This document shows positions 32,485 to 45,800 of a stretch of 64,000 bases of DNA, in pieces (position 1 is the first letter of the stretch; each line of letters begins with the position of its first letter). The notes beneath the pieces were generated by a model. That model saw only the letters and a program-made list of their open reading frames with translations, was not told the DNA's origin and searched no databases. The translations under genes were made by a program, and so were the position numbers. The stretch is taken from assembly GCA_902728285.1 (NCBI GenBank), contig CACVBU010000575.1, forward strand, positions 445,298 to 509,297. Reading direction: 5' to 3'. This DNA is from Clytia hemisphaerica (lineage: Eukaryota; Cnidaria; Hydrozoa; Leptothecata; Clytiidae).

Positions 32485-32639
32485 AATCCCATGGTTATGA
32501 GGGAAATTCGGGATAAATTTCCCGAGGTCAATTTTGAAATTTTTTGAAATTTCCCGAGTGCAACGAGGGAAATTTAAAACATTTCAAAATTTGACCGAGG
32601 GTAATTTATCCAGAATTTCACGAAAACAAGCATGGGATT
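32485..32639. mobile_element. Palindromic element inside the right minisatellite
   Basis: AATCCCATG at the left, CATGGGATT at the right, and inner GGGAAATTCGGGATAAATTT mirrored near 32600-32622. It splits the right-hand array in two. Confidence 0.65.
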
Positions 32640-32974
32640 CCTGGTTAATCTTATGGTTTGGATTGAAATTCTAACAATTCTGAAAGACGTCAATTTAACA
32701 CTGGAAATCAATCTGAAAATTTAAAAAGAGGTCAAAAAAGTCATAGAAACGCGAATCGAGTTTTAATTGGATAGTATTCCATTTACTTAAGCCTTCGAAG
32801 TTAGTAAGAAATTCGAAAAAGGTGATGAATTTCCAAACGATGAAAATTTCACTTTTGCGGGAAATTACAAAATCTAGGAGGGAAATTACAAAAGCTAGGA
32901 GGGAAATTACAAGTTCGCGGGAAATTACAAATTAACGTAAGCAAAAACGTCAATCGAATTTCAATCAACCATGA

Positions 32975-33125
32975 GATTAGCTAAAATACTGAGTGAGTGT
33001 AGTGAGTATACTGAGTGAGTGGGGTGAGTGGGGTGAGTGGGGTAAGTGGGGTGAGTGGGGTGAGTTTAGTGAGAACATTGAGTGTAGTGAGAGCATGGAG
33101 ATTAGCTAAACTGAGTGAGTGTTGT
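32975..33125. repeat. Minisatellite, inverted, second block
   Basis: It continues the GGGGTGAGTG array with the same header (GGAGATTAGCTAAA), after about 490 bp of other sequence. Confidence 0.92.
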
Positions 33126-33255
33126 GTAGTTATAGTAATGTGTGTATTGTAACATGGGTGTAATATGCACGGTAGCTCTGGACATGTTGGCCATACACGT
33201 AATTATCATGCACCAGCTCCTTTCCATTTTAGTACGGTCCAATTGTGTAAAAATT

Positions 33256-33618
33256 GTGCACAAAGGCACCCAAGCATGAAACTTTGCACAATTGTAGTTT
33301 AGGGGTCAAAAATGGATTTAAATCTCAGACCCAAAAAAGTGGCACCTGTTTGTGTATTTTACAGACCAAAACAGGTTCTCAGGCTAAAATGAATTTTTTT
33401 CTCCAAAGTATGTCATGTTACATACCGTTGGAAAGCATTTTTCATGCTCGTTTAGAAAAACATTACAACCTATATCTGAAAATGACGCCAATAAAAGTTA
33501 TTGCGGAATGTTGTTTGAAAAATGACGTAATTACTGCCGTCATCAAAAACTCCAGGACCACCCAAAGACGTTTATTTTTGTGAAATTCAAGTCTCATGCT
33601 TGTACGCCTTTGTGCATA
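33256..33618. mobile_element. TIR element near the right end of the composite
   Basis: TGCACAAAGGCACCCAAGCA at the left pairs with TGCTTGTACGCCTTTGTGCA at the right. 363 bp. The open frame inside (33254-33583) has no recognisable domain. Confidence 0.65.
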
Positions 33619-33914
33619 ATGTTAATGACTTTTGGCACATTTAGACTGCACTATTTGTTACACTTAGTTACTATTTTTGTCACTAGTTTTGTTACTATTT
33701 TTGGTATGTTTACACCCAATACGTTGTGTTTCAAGCAAAATCAGTCATTTTCATTCTTTATTCCTATTTCTTGAAAATGCCCAATTTAGTAAATTGGGAA
33801 ATTTAATACATGTGAAAATTTCCAGAAACTGGCAATCGCGAAATTTAGTACACACGAAAAACGTTTCCTCGAAAAAATTTCGCGAATGTAACACGCAAAA
33901 TATAATACCAATAA

Positions 33915-35440
33915 GATATATTCAATCTTTCCTTGTCAGTCTGGTTTTCGGGAGGTTGGTTTTCTCAGTTGTTATCCATAACGCATGATATTTATACAGG
34001 GTTTGACAAAGATCCGTCTCTAGATACCAGGGGGATGTTTTTAGATATTTCAAAGGCATTCGATCGGGTGTGGCACAATGGCTTACTCTTTAAACTCAAA
34101 TCTTATGGGGTGACTGGACCGTTGTTTTCCTTAATTCGCAGCTTTCTTGGCGGTAGGTATCAGAGAGTTGTGTTGAATGGGAAAACACCTGAGTGGAAGC
34201 GGATCAATGCCCCCAGCAAGGCTCGATTCTTGGTCCATTGTTCTTCTTAATTTATATTAATGATCTTCCAAAAAACCTTGAGTCAAAACCCAAGATCTTT
34301 GTTGACGATACCTCTTTATTCTCTCTAGTGATTGATCAACTCTTGAGCCTTGATGTACTAAACAGAGATCTCTCCAGGATAACTGATTGGGCTCATCAAT
34401 GGAAGACGTCCTTTAACCCTGACCCATCTAAGCAAGCTGTTGAAGTCTATTTCACCTGTAGACTCACTCCTCCTAATGCTCCAGTAATCTCATTTAATAA
34501 TTCTAATATTGAGACCAGTGAGTACCAGAAACATCTTGGTCTAATTTTAGATTCAAAACTTTCTTTTGATCGCCATCTAGATGAGAAGATACAAAAGGCC
34601 AATAAAGGAATTGGTCTTATTAACCAACTTCGCAAGCATGTGCCTAGGAGATCTCTACTAACCATTTATAAATCTTTCATTATGCCTCATCTTGATTATG
34701 GTGATATCGTATATGACCGCCCAGGAAATGCTACCTTTGTGCAGAAGCTTGAATCTATTCAATATAATGCCTGTTTAGCTATAACAGGCTGTTTTCGTGG
34801 AACGTGTCAAGAAAAACTATATTCAGAACTTGGTCTTGAAAGTCTTGCTGACAGGCGCTTTGCTAGAAGAATGACATTCTTCTATGGAATTATTAACAAT
34901 TTAGCCCCTTCGTATTTACGTAACTACCTGCCAGTAAGACTTACAGCACCGGGTGGCTTAGAACAAGAAATCCTATTTATCCTCTTAATATACGAACCAA
35001 GCGTTTCCGTAATACTTTTCTTCCTTACTGCATATCTCAGTGGAATGTTCTGGGAGGTAATATACGACATCTACCTTCAATAAAAACTTTCAAAAAAGCA
35101 ATCTATAAATTTTTGAGACCCAAGCAATCTCATGTTTTTGATGTTCCTGACTTTCAAGGAGTGATCTTTCTTAATCGACTTCGGGTCGGTTTCAGCCATC
35201 TCAACGAGCACAAATTTAGACATGGCTTCCGCGACAATTTAGACCCTTTCTGTGGTTGCCGAACTAATTCTGTTGAAAACACTCAGCACTTTCTACTGCA
35301 CTGCTCTATATAATTCCCATGTAAGACAATCTTTGTTCGACAAACTTCAGACCCTAGGCATTGTTTTTCATCCACTTAACCCTCCTTTTTTCTGTCGGCT
35401 TTTATTATATGGGGATGAAAGTTTGACTTCAAATAAATAA
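33915..35440 (+). pseudogene. Non-LTR retrotransposon reverse transcriptase, 3' part with frameshifts (CR1-like)
   Basis: Translation in changing frames gives CQSGFR, then QLLSITHDIYTGFDKDPSLD and MFLDISKAFDRVWHNG, the first catalytic Asp motif. QGSILGPLFFLIYINDLP and FVDDTSLF, the YxDD-type motif with both Asp kept, follow. Next come the thumb region with IYKSFIMPHLDYGDIVYD and the C-terminal FLNRLRVGFSHLNEHKFRHG with the Cys/His HFLLHCS end. Frame breaks lie near 33960, 34210 (a few residues are missing before PQGS), 34970 and 35300. It is dead and cannot be expressed as one protein. Its 5' part is at 26655-26800. Confidence 0.92.
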
Positions 35441-35765
35441 ATCTATTCTTTGTTCTGTTGTTGAATTTCTTAACGAAACTGGAAGGTTTAGCGGTGCTTT
35501 ATTTTAGGCTTTTACCTAACAATTGTAGCTTCCTTCTCCAAGACTTTTTTTATTTTTTTTATTTACTTATTTATTTATTTATTTATAAGCTTTAGTCTAG
35601 TACCTCTGGCGATATAATGTTAGTTCCTAGCGGGGACTATATTTTATGTTTAAGTAATGTTTTGTAATATAATTACACGTGTCTTTGTTTCAATAAAAAA
35701 AAAGTACGAGAAGCAATTCTAACTTTACGGTACTGCAGTGCCAAGGATCATCAGTGGATAGTATT
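35441..35765 (+). repeat. 3' region of the retrotransposon remnant
   Basis: Non-coding. It holds a (TTTA)n run at 35560-35586 and ends in CAATAAAAAAAAA near 35691-35702, compatible with a retroelement or transcript 3' end. Confidence 0.45.
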
Positions 35766-36144
35766 CAATACACCTTTCCTGTAATTCGCAAAATAGATGC
35801 ACATGCATTATTTTGATGCCCTCCACTGTTTGGTCTCTGGAGGTAAACAAACCCGTTGTTGCCTGCGTTTCCTGCGTTTTTTAGCTTTTCTTAAGTTCTA
35901 TCGATCAAAATTCCCTCAAATTTTAGTACTGTATGTTCTTTCTATTCATGATATTATACCACCCTGATAATTTTTTGTCAAAAAAGATTCTTATCAAAAG
36001 TTAGCAGCTTAAAACCCACTTTCCCTAACCCCACGCAGGCAAAAACGCGTTCATTTACTTCCCAAACAATTTTACACACAACTGTGGAGGGCACATTTTC
36101 CCGGGCTATTTCCGAGAAGTTTGAATTACGGGAAAGGTGTATTG
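35766..36144. mobile_element. TIR element, CAATACACC family, copy 2
   Basis: CAATACACCTTTCCTGTAAT at the left, ATTACGGGAAAGGTGTATTG at the right. An inner pair ATGCCCTCCACTG / TGTGGAGGGCA is also visible. It shares its first nine bases with 627-1035. Confidence 0.78.
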
Positions 36145-36822
36145 TTATTATCCCTTTATTTCATTTCTTGTACTTTTGCAAAAAAAAGAGTAAAAATACA
36201 CAAGTGTTCCGTAAAAAGAATAAAACCTTTGAATTCGCAAAATTAACAAAATATAATCCTTGGGAAAATTTAGTTGATTTTATCAAATTTTCCTCTTATC
36301 TTAAAAAGTTTGTTATCATTTATTAATCATTTGAACAGTTTTGAAATTTTAAGGTTTGTCAACATATTTGTTTATTTTTAAGAAATACCACACATTTGAA
36401 CACTAAGCATAAGTAAGATTTTGCACTGCACTGTTGGAGAATATCAAGCAATTGAGTTCACATTGAAGAAAACATTAATTGAAAGATCTTGTCATTTGAT
36501 GAAGGATTGCCAAGTTTACAGGCCTTTTTTGGTCCAAATATTTTCTTACACCAATGTCAGAAACAATGGATCTCGTCTCATCTAATTTCTAAAACTGAAA
36601 TAAGCCAATAAGATATCACCAATTGACAGAAGGGCTCATTAAAGATGCATGCTATATGAGATCATGCAAATTTCTTTTTTAATTGTAGGGTGAGCTTGGT
36701 TATAATAACATACTTTGTTTTTCTTTGTACCTCCATGACCAAATAAAGGCTGGAATGAACTAAATGACGCATTTTTTCAATCATTATCATTTTAATATTT
36801 TTTTCAAAATACAGAATTAGTT
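36145..36822 (+). promoter_or_regulatory. 5' flank of the alpha/beta-hydrolase gene
   Basis: No element or gene is seen. Because an acceptor-like site (AATACAG) lies just before the ATG, the promoter and a non-coding first exon are probably in this stretch, but I cannot place them. Confidence 0.3.
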
Positions 36823-39800
36823 ATGACAATCAGAAATAGAAAACAGAAAAATGACGATGAAAATGGAAATGAACAAAATACAGAACTTGAAAAAGATCAA
36901 AGTCAAGATTCAAAACCTTTGCATCCAACATGGTCTTTCTTTGGAATAATTCAAAATATTTTGAAAGTTTTATTTCTCTTTTTTATTGTTCCTGTTTTCT
37001 TAAATTACACTGCATTGATCAAAGAAGAAAGGGAGCTCAAGCCTGAAGGTAAATTTATGTGTGATTTTTGCTTCAGCAGAGGGATATTTAGCTGATCAGT
37101 ATAAGTATAGCCTGACCTCAGTAATTTTATCCCCACTGCATCTTTTTACTGTAAATTTTAACGATAAAATGCAATGAATTGAGTCACAAAGTATACAAGG
37201 AAATTTTCTGCCAGATTATTTTTCAAGAAAAAAACCTATAATAGCTTCAAACTGCTTTTCATGCACAAAAATGTCTGATAAATTTAATTTCACAAACTTT
37301 GTTATCCCAACCAGGTTTCATGATTGATGTTGGTCATGGTCAAAACCTTTTCAAGAATTGTTATGGAAAGGGAAGTCCAACTGGTAAATGAATTACTTTA
37401 CTGAAGTTGAAGAGAATGAATGAACTGTAGTTTTTTAGGTTTGGAAAAGTATTTCCTTTTTAAATTTCGCCGCCTCTCTGGATCAAGTCCAGAGTACGCT
37501 TGAGTTGAGGTGAAATTCTTTTTGGTTCAGAATGGCCCAATCAGTCAGCTGCGATGTTAGTTATTTTTCATTGAAAAGACAAGTCAAGTAATTTTCCTTT
37601 AAAAATACAGAAATCAGACAGTAGTTATTTTCCTTCAAAAATACAAGACTGAGATGAAGAAGGAAGGAAGAGAAACTGGTGAAATTTTCCATAATTATAC
37701 CCTAACCCCCCCCCCCCCGCTGGGAATTCTACTAAGTTTCAGGCTATAATTTTTTGGGTGCTGGCAGGCATTATGGATGGAAAGATCCATGTCAAATTTC
37801 AAGCTCATACCTTTCCTGGTTAGCTCACAAGTCGGCTATTACAAGAATACTAACCTAGTGTTACTTTAGACCTGAAACTTCCTTATTTCTTGTTCAGGGT
37901 GGTTTGGTTGTTTTGTTTAAAATAACAGTTGTAGGGCTATTCCAAGAAACTGTAAACCATGATAGAGCTATCTGACGCCAGATTGAACCGCCGCTTCTTA
38001 TGAGTGCTATCAGATGGTACATGGGTCACGGCAATAGGTCCCTACTGTTACTGGGGGTATCCAGCCAATAGTGACGTAACACACACCCCCTTCCTCTGGA
38101 ATGGCTGTTGTATAAAATTCATTCCATTTCGTTGAATCCTTTTTATCTCTAGTTATTTTCGATGCACCTTTGGGACAGTCTTCAGATGTATGGAATCTAG
38201 TTGCAACCTCTATTTCAAAAATGACTAAGGTATTGCACCAATTTCAAAGGATCCAGTTATGCGATTATGCAATTATGAAACTATTTGGACCTTCTCAGTA
38301 ATTATGATATACACACTTTTCATTTCCATATTCTAGAAACCCTGATGCAGTTTAAATAAAAGCTATTGAACCCCTGATTAATTCATAAATTCATAATTCA
38401 ATAAAGTTTCTTGAAGCGACTCTTTTTGAAATTCTAATGCATCTTTTTATTCTTTTTACTGGATAGGTTTGTTATTATGATCGTGCGGGACTTGGTTTCA
38501 GCCAAAGAGTTTCTATGGTAAGAAGTTCTCAAATTTCTTAGAAACAATTATTAGATTGATCCCTCTTTATAGTAAAAACCCATTTTCTCTATACTTTGAA
38601 CTTTGGAACAATCATCTACTTTTACTTTGAAACATTGGCTGTTTAAGGCAAGAAACAGACACGCCTCCACCTCCGAGAATTGCCCTATTCTTAGAACACA
38701 GTGACTTCAATGAAAATCGGACACTAATCTCAATTTACACTGTGTAGTGAAAACCTTTGTTTATTTATACAAATTACTTATGAGAATCAGTATTGACGTA
38801 CTTTGACTCACTTGAGAGTTCTTTTATTGACATACACTCTACTCACCCACACACTGTTTGTGTTTTTATTAGGGCATCAATCAGACGGTCAAGAATAGGG
38901 GAAAACCGCACACAGTTGAAAGGTCAATAAACCAGTCAATTAGATTTTTTGTTTTTCTCTCTGTGTCCTCCTTAACAGCTAGCCAATGCAGCTTTTCTAT
39001 ATACGATTCTTTTATTTTTTAGGCTTTCCCTTATTGGTGAATGCAATTGCAACTGTATTTTCATCCCAGAGGCAGTTTTAATTTTTAGAGAACTAGAAAA
39101 TTTAAATAACCCATACTTTAAATAACCAGGGGTCTTATTTAGGCTCGGCGAACAGCCAATTTCGCCGCTTGGCACGAAAAAAAAAGTTCGAAAAGTTAGG
39201 TCTGCCGCCTCAAGTATATATTTACCCTAATTAATACACTGCACTTGGTAAGAATTCGCCGGCCTAGAATCTAGAGGGAAATCACCAGAGTTGACTTTTC
39301 ATTCGCCAGCCTGCCAAAAACAAAGAAAATCCCCTGTATAACAAATAACTAATCGCCTTCTTTCATTGAAATTATCAGGACATTTAATGCAAAATTCATT
39401 TAATCTTTTTTTATAGCCATTGTTCCAGTTTTAATATGGCCGTAATTGGAGTAAACTTTTTATGTGTTTTAGAAACATCCTATTCCAAGATACAAAACTG
39501 GTCATTTTTTGTTCCTCTTAATAATTTTACCCATGACAGAGAATCTGAGATAAGGTTTTGGGTGGCCGTAGCATGAAGGTAGAGCATCCAGCTACGGTGC
39601 CCAAGGTTGTGGGCTCAATCCCAAGCCGGGTCATACCAAAGATTCCCAAAATGGTACTTAATCCAGGGAAAGGAGTGACACCCTCCCCTACCTTCGGGTA
39701 GACAACTAGAGAAAAGGGAGCCTTTGGGTTGCCCTCGGCTGCGGTCGCAAACTTACTTAAGGCTTTGGGCAGTCATGTGACTAGTTTTGGCAAATCATTT

Positions 39801-42800
39801 GAATTTGTGAGAGCCACTTCGTTTAGATCACATGGAATTTTTTGATCACTTGAACAGATTTTTCAAAAAGTAAACAGGAGAATATAAGATTTAATCCAAA
39901 CAACTTTCCCCTTTCTTGAAAATCATTGATGATATTTTTAGATGACCGTTAAGTAGTTTCAATGTTTGTTGTTATTTTCTGTGTCATGATTTTAATTTTA
40001 GAATTTTTTAATGTGTTATTTTACTTCCTCGACATTAATAAGTAAATGAAAATCCAAATTACAAAAACATTAAGAATGTTATGTTAGATTTACAAACATT
40101 AACATTAGGAAAGAAAAATATATTTTTGGACCTTTTTGAACATCTATCATGTGTTCTCACGTACAAGGTCATGATCAGTCCTAAACCCCCCCCCCCAAAA
40201 TAGTATACCACAGTGAATCTAAAAATAGACATCAAAATTACTGTTTGTCCGAGTTTTAATCCCATCATCATTTGCATTAATTGCTTTTGCAAGTCAATTA
40301 CACTTATTGACAATACAAAAAAAGTAACTTGCACGCATTACATTACGAATCAAGATGAAAAGGATTGTGGGATTGAATTTCGGTCAAATGTTAAAAGTAA
40401 TAATTATGACGTTTGCATAGCGGTGTGCTTTTAATATCTGCAAAAATCTTCTTCGAAATTTCATTTTGGAAGAAGGTAATATAATATACTATAATGATAA
40501 TAAAATTTTGTGGGATAAGATTGACCTTTCTTATCTGCAACATTTTCATTCCCCAAACAAAAAATGACAACAAAATATGGCACTGTCAGGAGATGATATT
40601 TTTTTTTTGAATTTGAGTTTATTACTGCAAACATTTTCACTTTTCGGATTACAAGCACTTTTTTCAGTGACATGGTGAACATTTAAAAAAAAAAGTCATC
40701 TTTTTGAATTCTTTAGAGGTTTGTTCAAGAATAATTTGTGGGAATATCGCCTTTTCATATTTTCAATAGGACTCAATTTCACAGTTGACTTCAAATCATC
40801 CCCTATTTAAATACATTGGAAAATATTGCATCAATTACCATCATTAACCAAAATGTGTATTTTCAAACAGTTTCGAGATGGATTTTGCAAGCAACCTGCT
40901 TACACTGTTTTTGCAAATCAAAGCAGGGATTCCTCTCAATAAAACACTACCGAGTGTGATCTATTTGAATTCTTTAATGACACACTGTGTTTTGATCGGT
41001 TTAAACCCTGAGAAAGTTAACTTTCCTTTACTGTGTTAAGCTGGACGTTTAAGAAGAAGTTAAACATAGCTTCCGTGTTGTTTTTAAAAGCTTTTATAAC
41101 CTGTATTTACATATAAACAAGGTTTTAGTAAAGGAGCTTGTTATAAGTTTTTTTTTTTAATTTAATCTTGTGCTATTCGAAAATGTCTGCATGCAAAACT
41201 TAGAGAAAGGTGCATTTTACCCCCTTCCTAGATATTGTCAACATGAGGAATGGTCTCCAAGAGTCGAGACTAGTGATAAAAAAATCAATGGATAAAAAGA
41301 GTTCCTTGATCTTTTTTATTGTTTCTTAAATATATGGTTTGATCAGGATGTAATATCCCAGCTGGCACACAACTTTGTTTCAACGTTTATCTAACGTTCA
41401 AAACGTCCATATAACGTTAGATGAACGTTTAAACAACGTTGTGTGCCAGCTGGGATCTTTCCGTTCCTCCCTCCTTCAGACCTTTCGTTGACTTGGAAGC
41501 TAAGGTCAATCTTTCATATTTTCCTCCATATTTATAAAAATCGATTTTATAGAATTGATGACCTCTTAAGCATTAATTTACCCTATTCTGGCCCTACTTA
41601 TACGCCAAAGTTAAATCTTTGACAACATTAAATTAAAGAAGGCAATCCACAATTGAATCCCCATGGAAGCCTCGTCATTTATCAAAATAAAGATGTTCCT
41701 GGTTACAGAACTGTTAAGATTTAGATGCGAGTTAATTTAAGTTCATCAAGCTTTAGGAAACTAGCTTACTTGCTTTAGCTACTTGCTCTGTCTGTTGACT
41801 TCTTGACAAGTTAAATAAAAAACATTTGTTATGCTCTTTTCAGGATGTTTTTTTACGTTATATATACTTTTAGAATGCTTTTAAGAATTGCTTAAATCCC
41901 GTTTGACACCTTCCCGTATAGACGATTGCCGGGCCGTACGGCGTTTTTAGCCGGTCAAATTTGGCACGGTCAATTTATACCAACCGGAGAATAAGCTTGC
42001 AAAAGATCTAAGACGTAGCGTTAAAACTCCACACACTAAAACTTTTACGGATCTGCGTGAGAAAACCAATGACTTCTAAATCCAAATTACAATGATTTGA
42101 CCTGTTCCCAGGAAGGAAAGGACTTCCTTATTTTTCTTGTACACATCAACCTATAAAACAATATTCTGACCTCAATTTATTCTGTAAACTTCTTAAAAGG
42201 GGGTTTACTCTAAGTCACCTTCTACCAGTATTTTCATCAAAATGTTGTGAGAAAAATTATATCTTTGAGATTGATATTAGAAGTTCATTAAGGGTTTTGT
42301 TATTATGCAATAGTTTGCAAAAATAATCAGTTTTTTTTTATTGGTCCAGGTCACAAAACCAAAAAAAAAGAGAAAACTATTTAAAATATAAATTCGGATT
42401 TTATTTTATGTCTTTTTGGAGAAAAAACCCTTAATCTTATTCCGACGTTCAAAAACTTACGTCATGTAGAAAGTCTAAGCTTCGTTGTTTTCTAATGGTG
42501 ATGTCCAGCCCCCTAGCTAGCTTCAAAGACTTCCATACTTCGAAAAAAAATGTCTGCCTTTCTTTTTTTACTTTTTTAGCCCATAACTCGAACAGTCGCT
42601 ATATTATTTCCCCTTGTTCTTCGAGTGATGGAAAACACTGAATCTATTTTTTGACAACATGAGCAGCTTCATGTTTTTGTATCTAAGAATGAAAAACTTT
42701 GCCTCGTTCTTAAAAATTTCGGTTAAAAAAATGAAAACCTCCACGCATACATAATGTCTTCAGAGGAAACTGAATGTTTCTTCTTTCTTCTCATTCATAG

Positions 42801-45800
42801 GATGGTTGAAGACTTTCATCGTCTGTTCGATAATGAAGAAAAACCATTTATTTTAGTGGGTGCTGATTTGGGAGCTATCGTCACCAAATTTTATGCACAG
42901 TTATACCAAGAGTAAGCAACTTTCTTTTTCAACGTTTTTTAATAAACGTAAATTTTTCTTTCAAATGCTTAACAACTTTACAACTGCTGAAACAAAAATA
43001 AGCTGGAGTCGTTATCCTCTTTAAGCGCAATCATTATTATCATTATTTCGTTTGGTCTCAGGGATTCGTCGAACCCTCCAAACTTTAATTTAACTGACTC
43101 TTTAAGTCCTCACCGGGTGCTCAATTACTGTCTACCCTACTTCCCTAAAATGCAGCTTTATGACTCGGCAGAGGCTTGCTCTTTTCTTGCGATTTGGAGA
43201 CGAACTTCAGTTGTATCGTAAGCAAACCTTTCAATTTCATTTAATGTGTATTTCATTTTCTGTTTCAGTTATGTAGCTTCAACAATTCTTATCAATCCGA
43301 TATTCGAAGGACTGTTTCTTGGAGAAGACAATCCGTGGACCAAGTTCTGGTAAAATGATTGTTATGCAAAAAATAGGCTGACAAACGATTTTCAAAGAGT
43401 GTTTGAAAATTATACACAGTTAACGCTTTCCGATTCGATTTTCAAGGGGAATTGGATTTTCGTCGAGTAAGGGAGCGTATCGAATAGTAGAACGTCGCTC
43501 TAATTAGAGAGCGTTAACTGTACATTCATAGCTTTTAATCCTTATAGGGAATTGATTTTTAGGGCCTTAAATCGACCCCTCTCTTAGAAGCCTTAAACGG
43601 CCTGAATATGCTGCCCGAAAGTATCAAATTTTGGGTTTTTGGGAAAAGTAATGATCGTAGTTCTTGGATGCCCTTATGTCAAAATTTGACTGATCATCGC
43701 ATCGGTTATAATCGGATTTTGTGCTGTGTTTATTATTACGGTATAACTTTTAACTTTTTTTCTTTAGGTTTGAATCTTACCTGCCATCATTGCAGCTGCA
43801 ACACATCTCGTCCGCTACCGGTATCACAAGATTAGGTCTGCAAACAGGTCTTTTTCAAGAACCATTCCCCTTCGAAAAAGCATCAGAAGATATCAAACGA
43901 AGACAGGTTTTTCATTTGCCTCCCCTTGTTTTATTTAAGCAAGTTTTTCTATCCAGTTTGGAGAGCTCACTATCTTTTTGTATTGTATGTATCTTTGGAG
44001 GCACAGTTCATTGAACGTTTTTTAGAAGGAAAATTCAATGTTTTGGCAAGATCCTTTGTGTTGCCGAATGAAAATTATTTGTATTTTTGAAGGGAAATTC
44101 TGTGTATTTTCGAAGGAAAATTTTACTTTACATGGTTAATATTTTTATTGTTTTATTATTTTCTTCAGAAATTCTTACGATGCAAGCCAAGTCACATCAG
44201 CTCAATGATTGAAGAGAGTCATTTTCTAAATGAGTCGTTGGCCCAATCAAGGTATGTTTTTTTTTGTTTGTTTGTACGCAAATTCAATATTTAGGAATAG
44301 GACCAAAGGGTCAAAACGTGACCTCTAGAGGGACTTTTGAAGATTGGAAAACCTGATCTACATCTATCTGGTAACTTTTTTGCCAAATAACAACAGATGT
44401 TCGATGTTCGAGAGAAAATACACATTTTTAAAGATATTTGTTGATTTATGTCTTTATGTTTCTATGTTGAAGTTTCTTGGCAACAAAACTTTGAAAACGA
44501 GGCCCAAAATGTGTTTCTATACATCTCTTGAAGAGTGCATTTATTTGATTTATTACTTCTTTCAGAGCTTAAAAGTTTGTATTTGAAATTAGAACAATAG
44601 TTCCGATTTCGTTTCCTGTTTGAAGGTATTAAACATGTAATCTTTCGTTAGTTTTAATTTAGGGTAAGACTTAAATAAGATTTGTGTCATAATAAATTTA
44701 AATAAGGTGCAGATAGGAAGATTGCCTGATAGGCTTTCCGTAAAGTGTCTTCTGAGATTTATTAAAGTCTTCATAACTATCATCCAAATTATCTTTGACC
44801 CCCCTATAGTTAAAAGTAAGTTTTACCAGCTGGAACCCTTTCCACCTGGAAATTTGAGTTTTTGAGCAAGAAGCTATTTTCGACCTATGACTTCTCCATT
44901 GGAAGTAATGTTTCACCAATAGAAACGACCTATCCGTGCTTAAAAACCCTATTACAAGAAAAGCATCTGCTTGAAAAAATTGATTTCAAGTGCTAATATG
45001 TTTGCACGCGACCCTCATTGAGCCTTTACATCACGTGTTTTTCTAGCATCCAAATAGCAAAGAATTAAACCACAGATATCTTATAACACACTAGACCTAT
45101 CCCTAATGAAGCAAATTGATGCGCAATCTTTGATTTTTTTTGTATAGAGCCTTGAAATATTGAAACGGTTGAAGTGCTTGGAACAACTGTAATTTACTGA
45201 GCTGTGCTGTTCTTTTGTGACTGAAGGTACATATTTTGCTCAAGTTCTGATAGAGTAGTAGCTCTATCTAGTGTTCTTTATAAGATATCTTTAAATACTT
45301 TTAGGTTACCTAGCTACTGTTATACTCCTCAAATTACTTTGGAAAGATATTTCGTTATTTTGAGCTATGTAATGGTGTCAAAAAATTGCATAATAAATCT
45401 GCTTGGATTTTCTTTCCAAATCTTATTTGTAAGAATCGTGTAATTTCCGACTGGAATGTGAAAATTTACCTTCATTGACCCTACCTAGGGTCGGGATGAA
45501 TGAAAAATAGAGAAAGTAGTATCTTTATTTGGTATGTGTTTTCTTCATTAAATTTCTGATTCAAAATTGTTTCGACTGTTAAGCTTGGTCTTTGATTTAA
45601 CTTTTCTTAAAAAGAAAATGAATAATCTTGTTTTTTACCTAGCCTTCGAACACACCTCCTGAATTTTTCAAAAAAAATTGATCTAAATTTTACCGAAGAT
45701 TTTTTTCGGCTAATTAAGTGCTAACAAGGTGTGATTCCGAGAAAGATGTGCATAAGAGGTAGACTGCAGCAGTAACTGGAAACTGTTGCTTTTGAGCAAG

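Larger units (their letters stand above)
26799..33914. mobile_element. 7.1-kb palindromic composite inserted in the reverse transcriptase remnant
   Basis: TTATTGGTATTATATTTTG at the left is mirrored at the right by CAAAATATAATACCAATAA, and both ends continue into CGCGAAATTTAGTA-like words. Further in, GATATATACGTGTATGGCC and its inverse (33190-33218) pair. Then a plus-strand CTCACCCCA minisatellite on the left pairs with GGGGTGAGTG arrays on the right. The centre contains an ORF1-only retroelement. It could form a hairpin with multi-hundred-base arms. Confidence 0.75.

Noticed and set aside
33254..33583. 109-codon frame
   Set aside because: Lies entirely inside a 363-bp TIR element and shows no domain; likely chance.
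39563..39640. Possible tRNA gene on the plus strand
   Set aside because: Same reasoning: degenerate tRNA head of a SINE with a near-perfect 11-bp target duplication.
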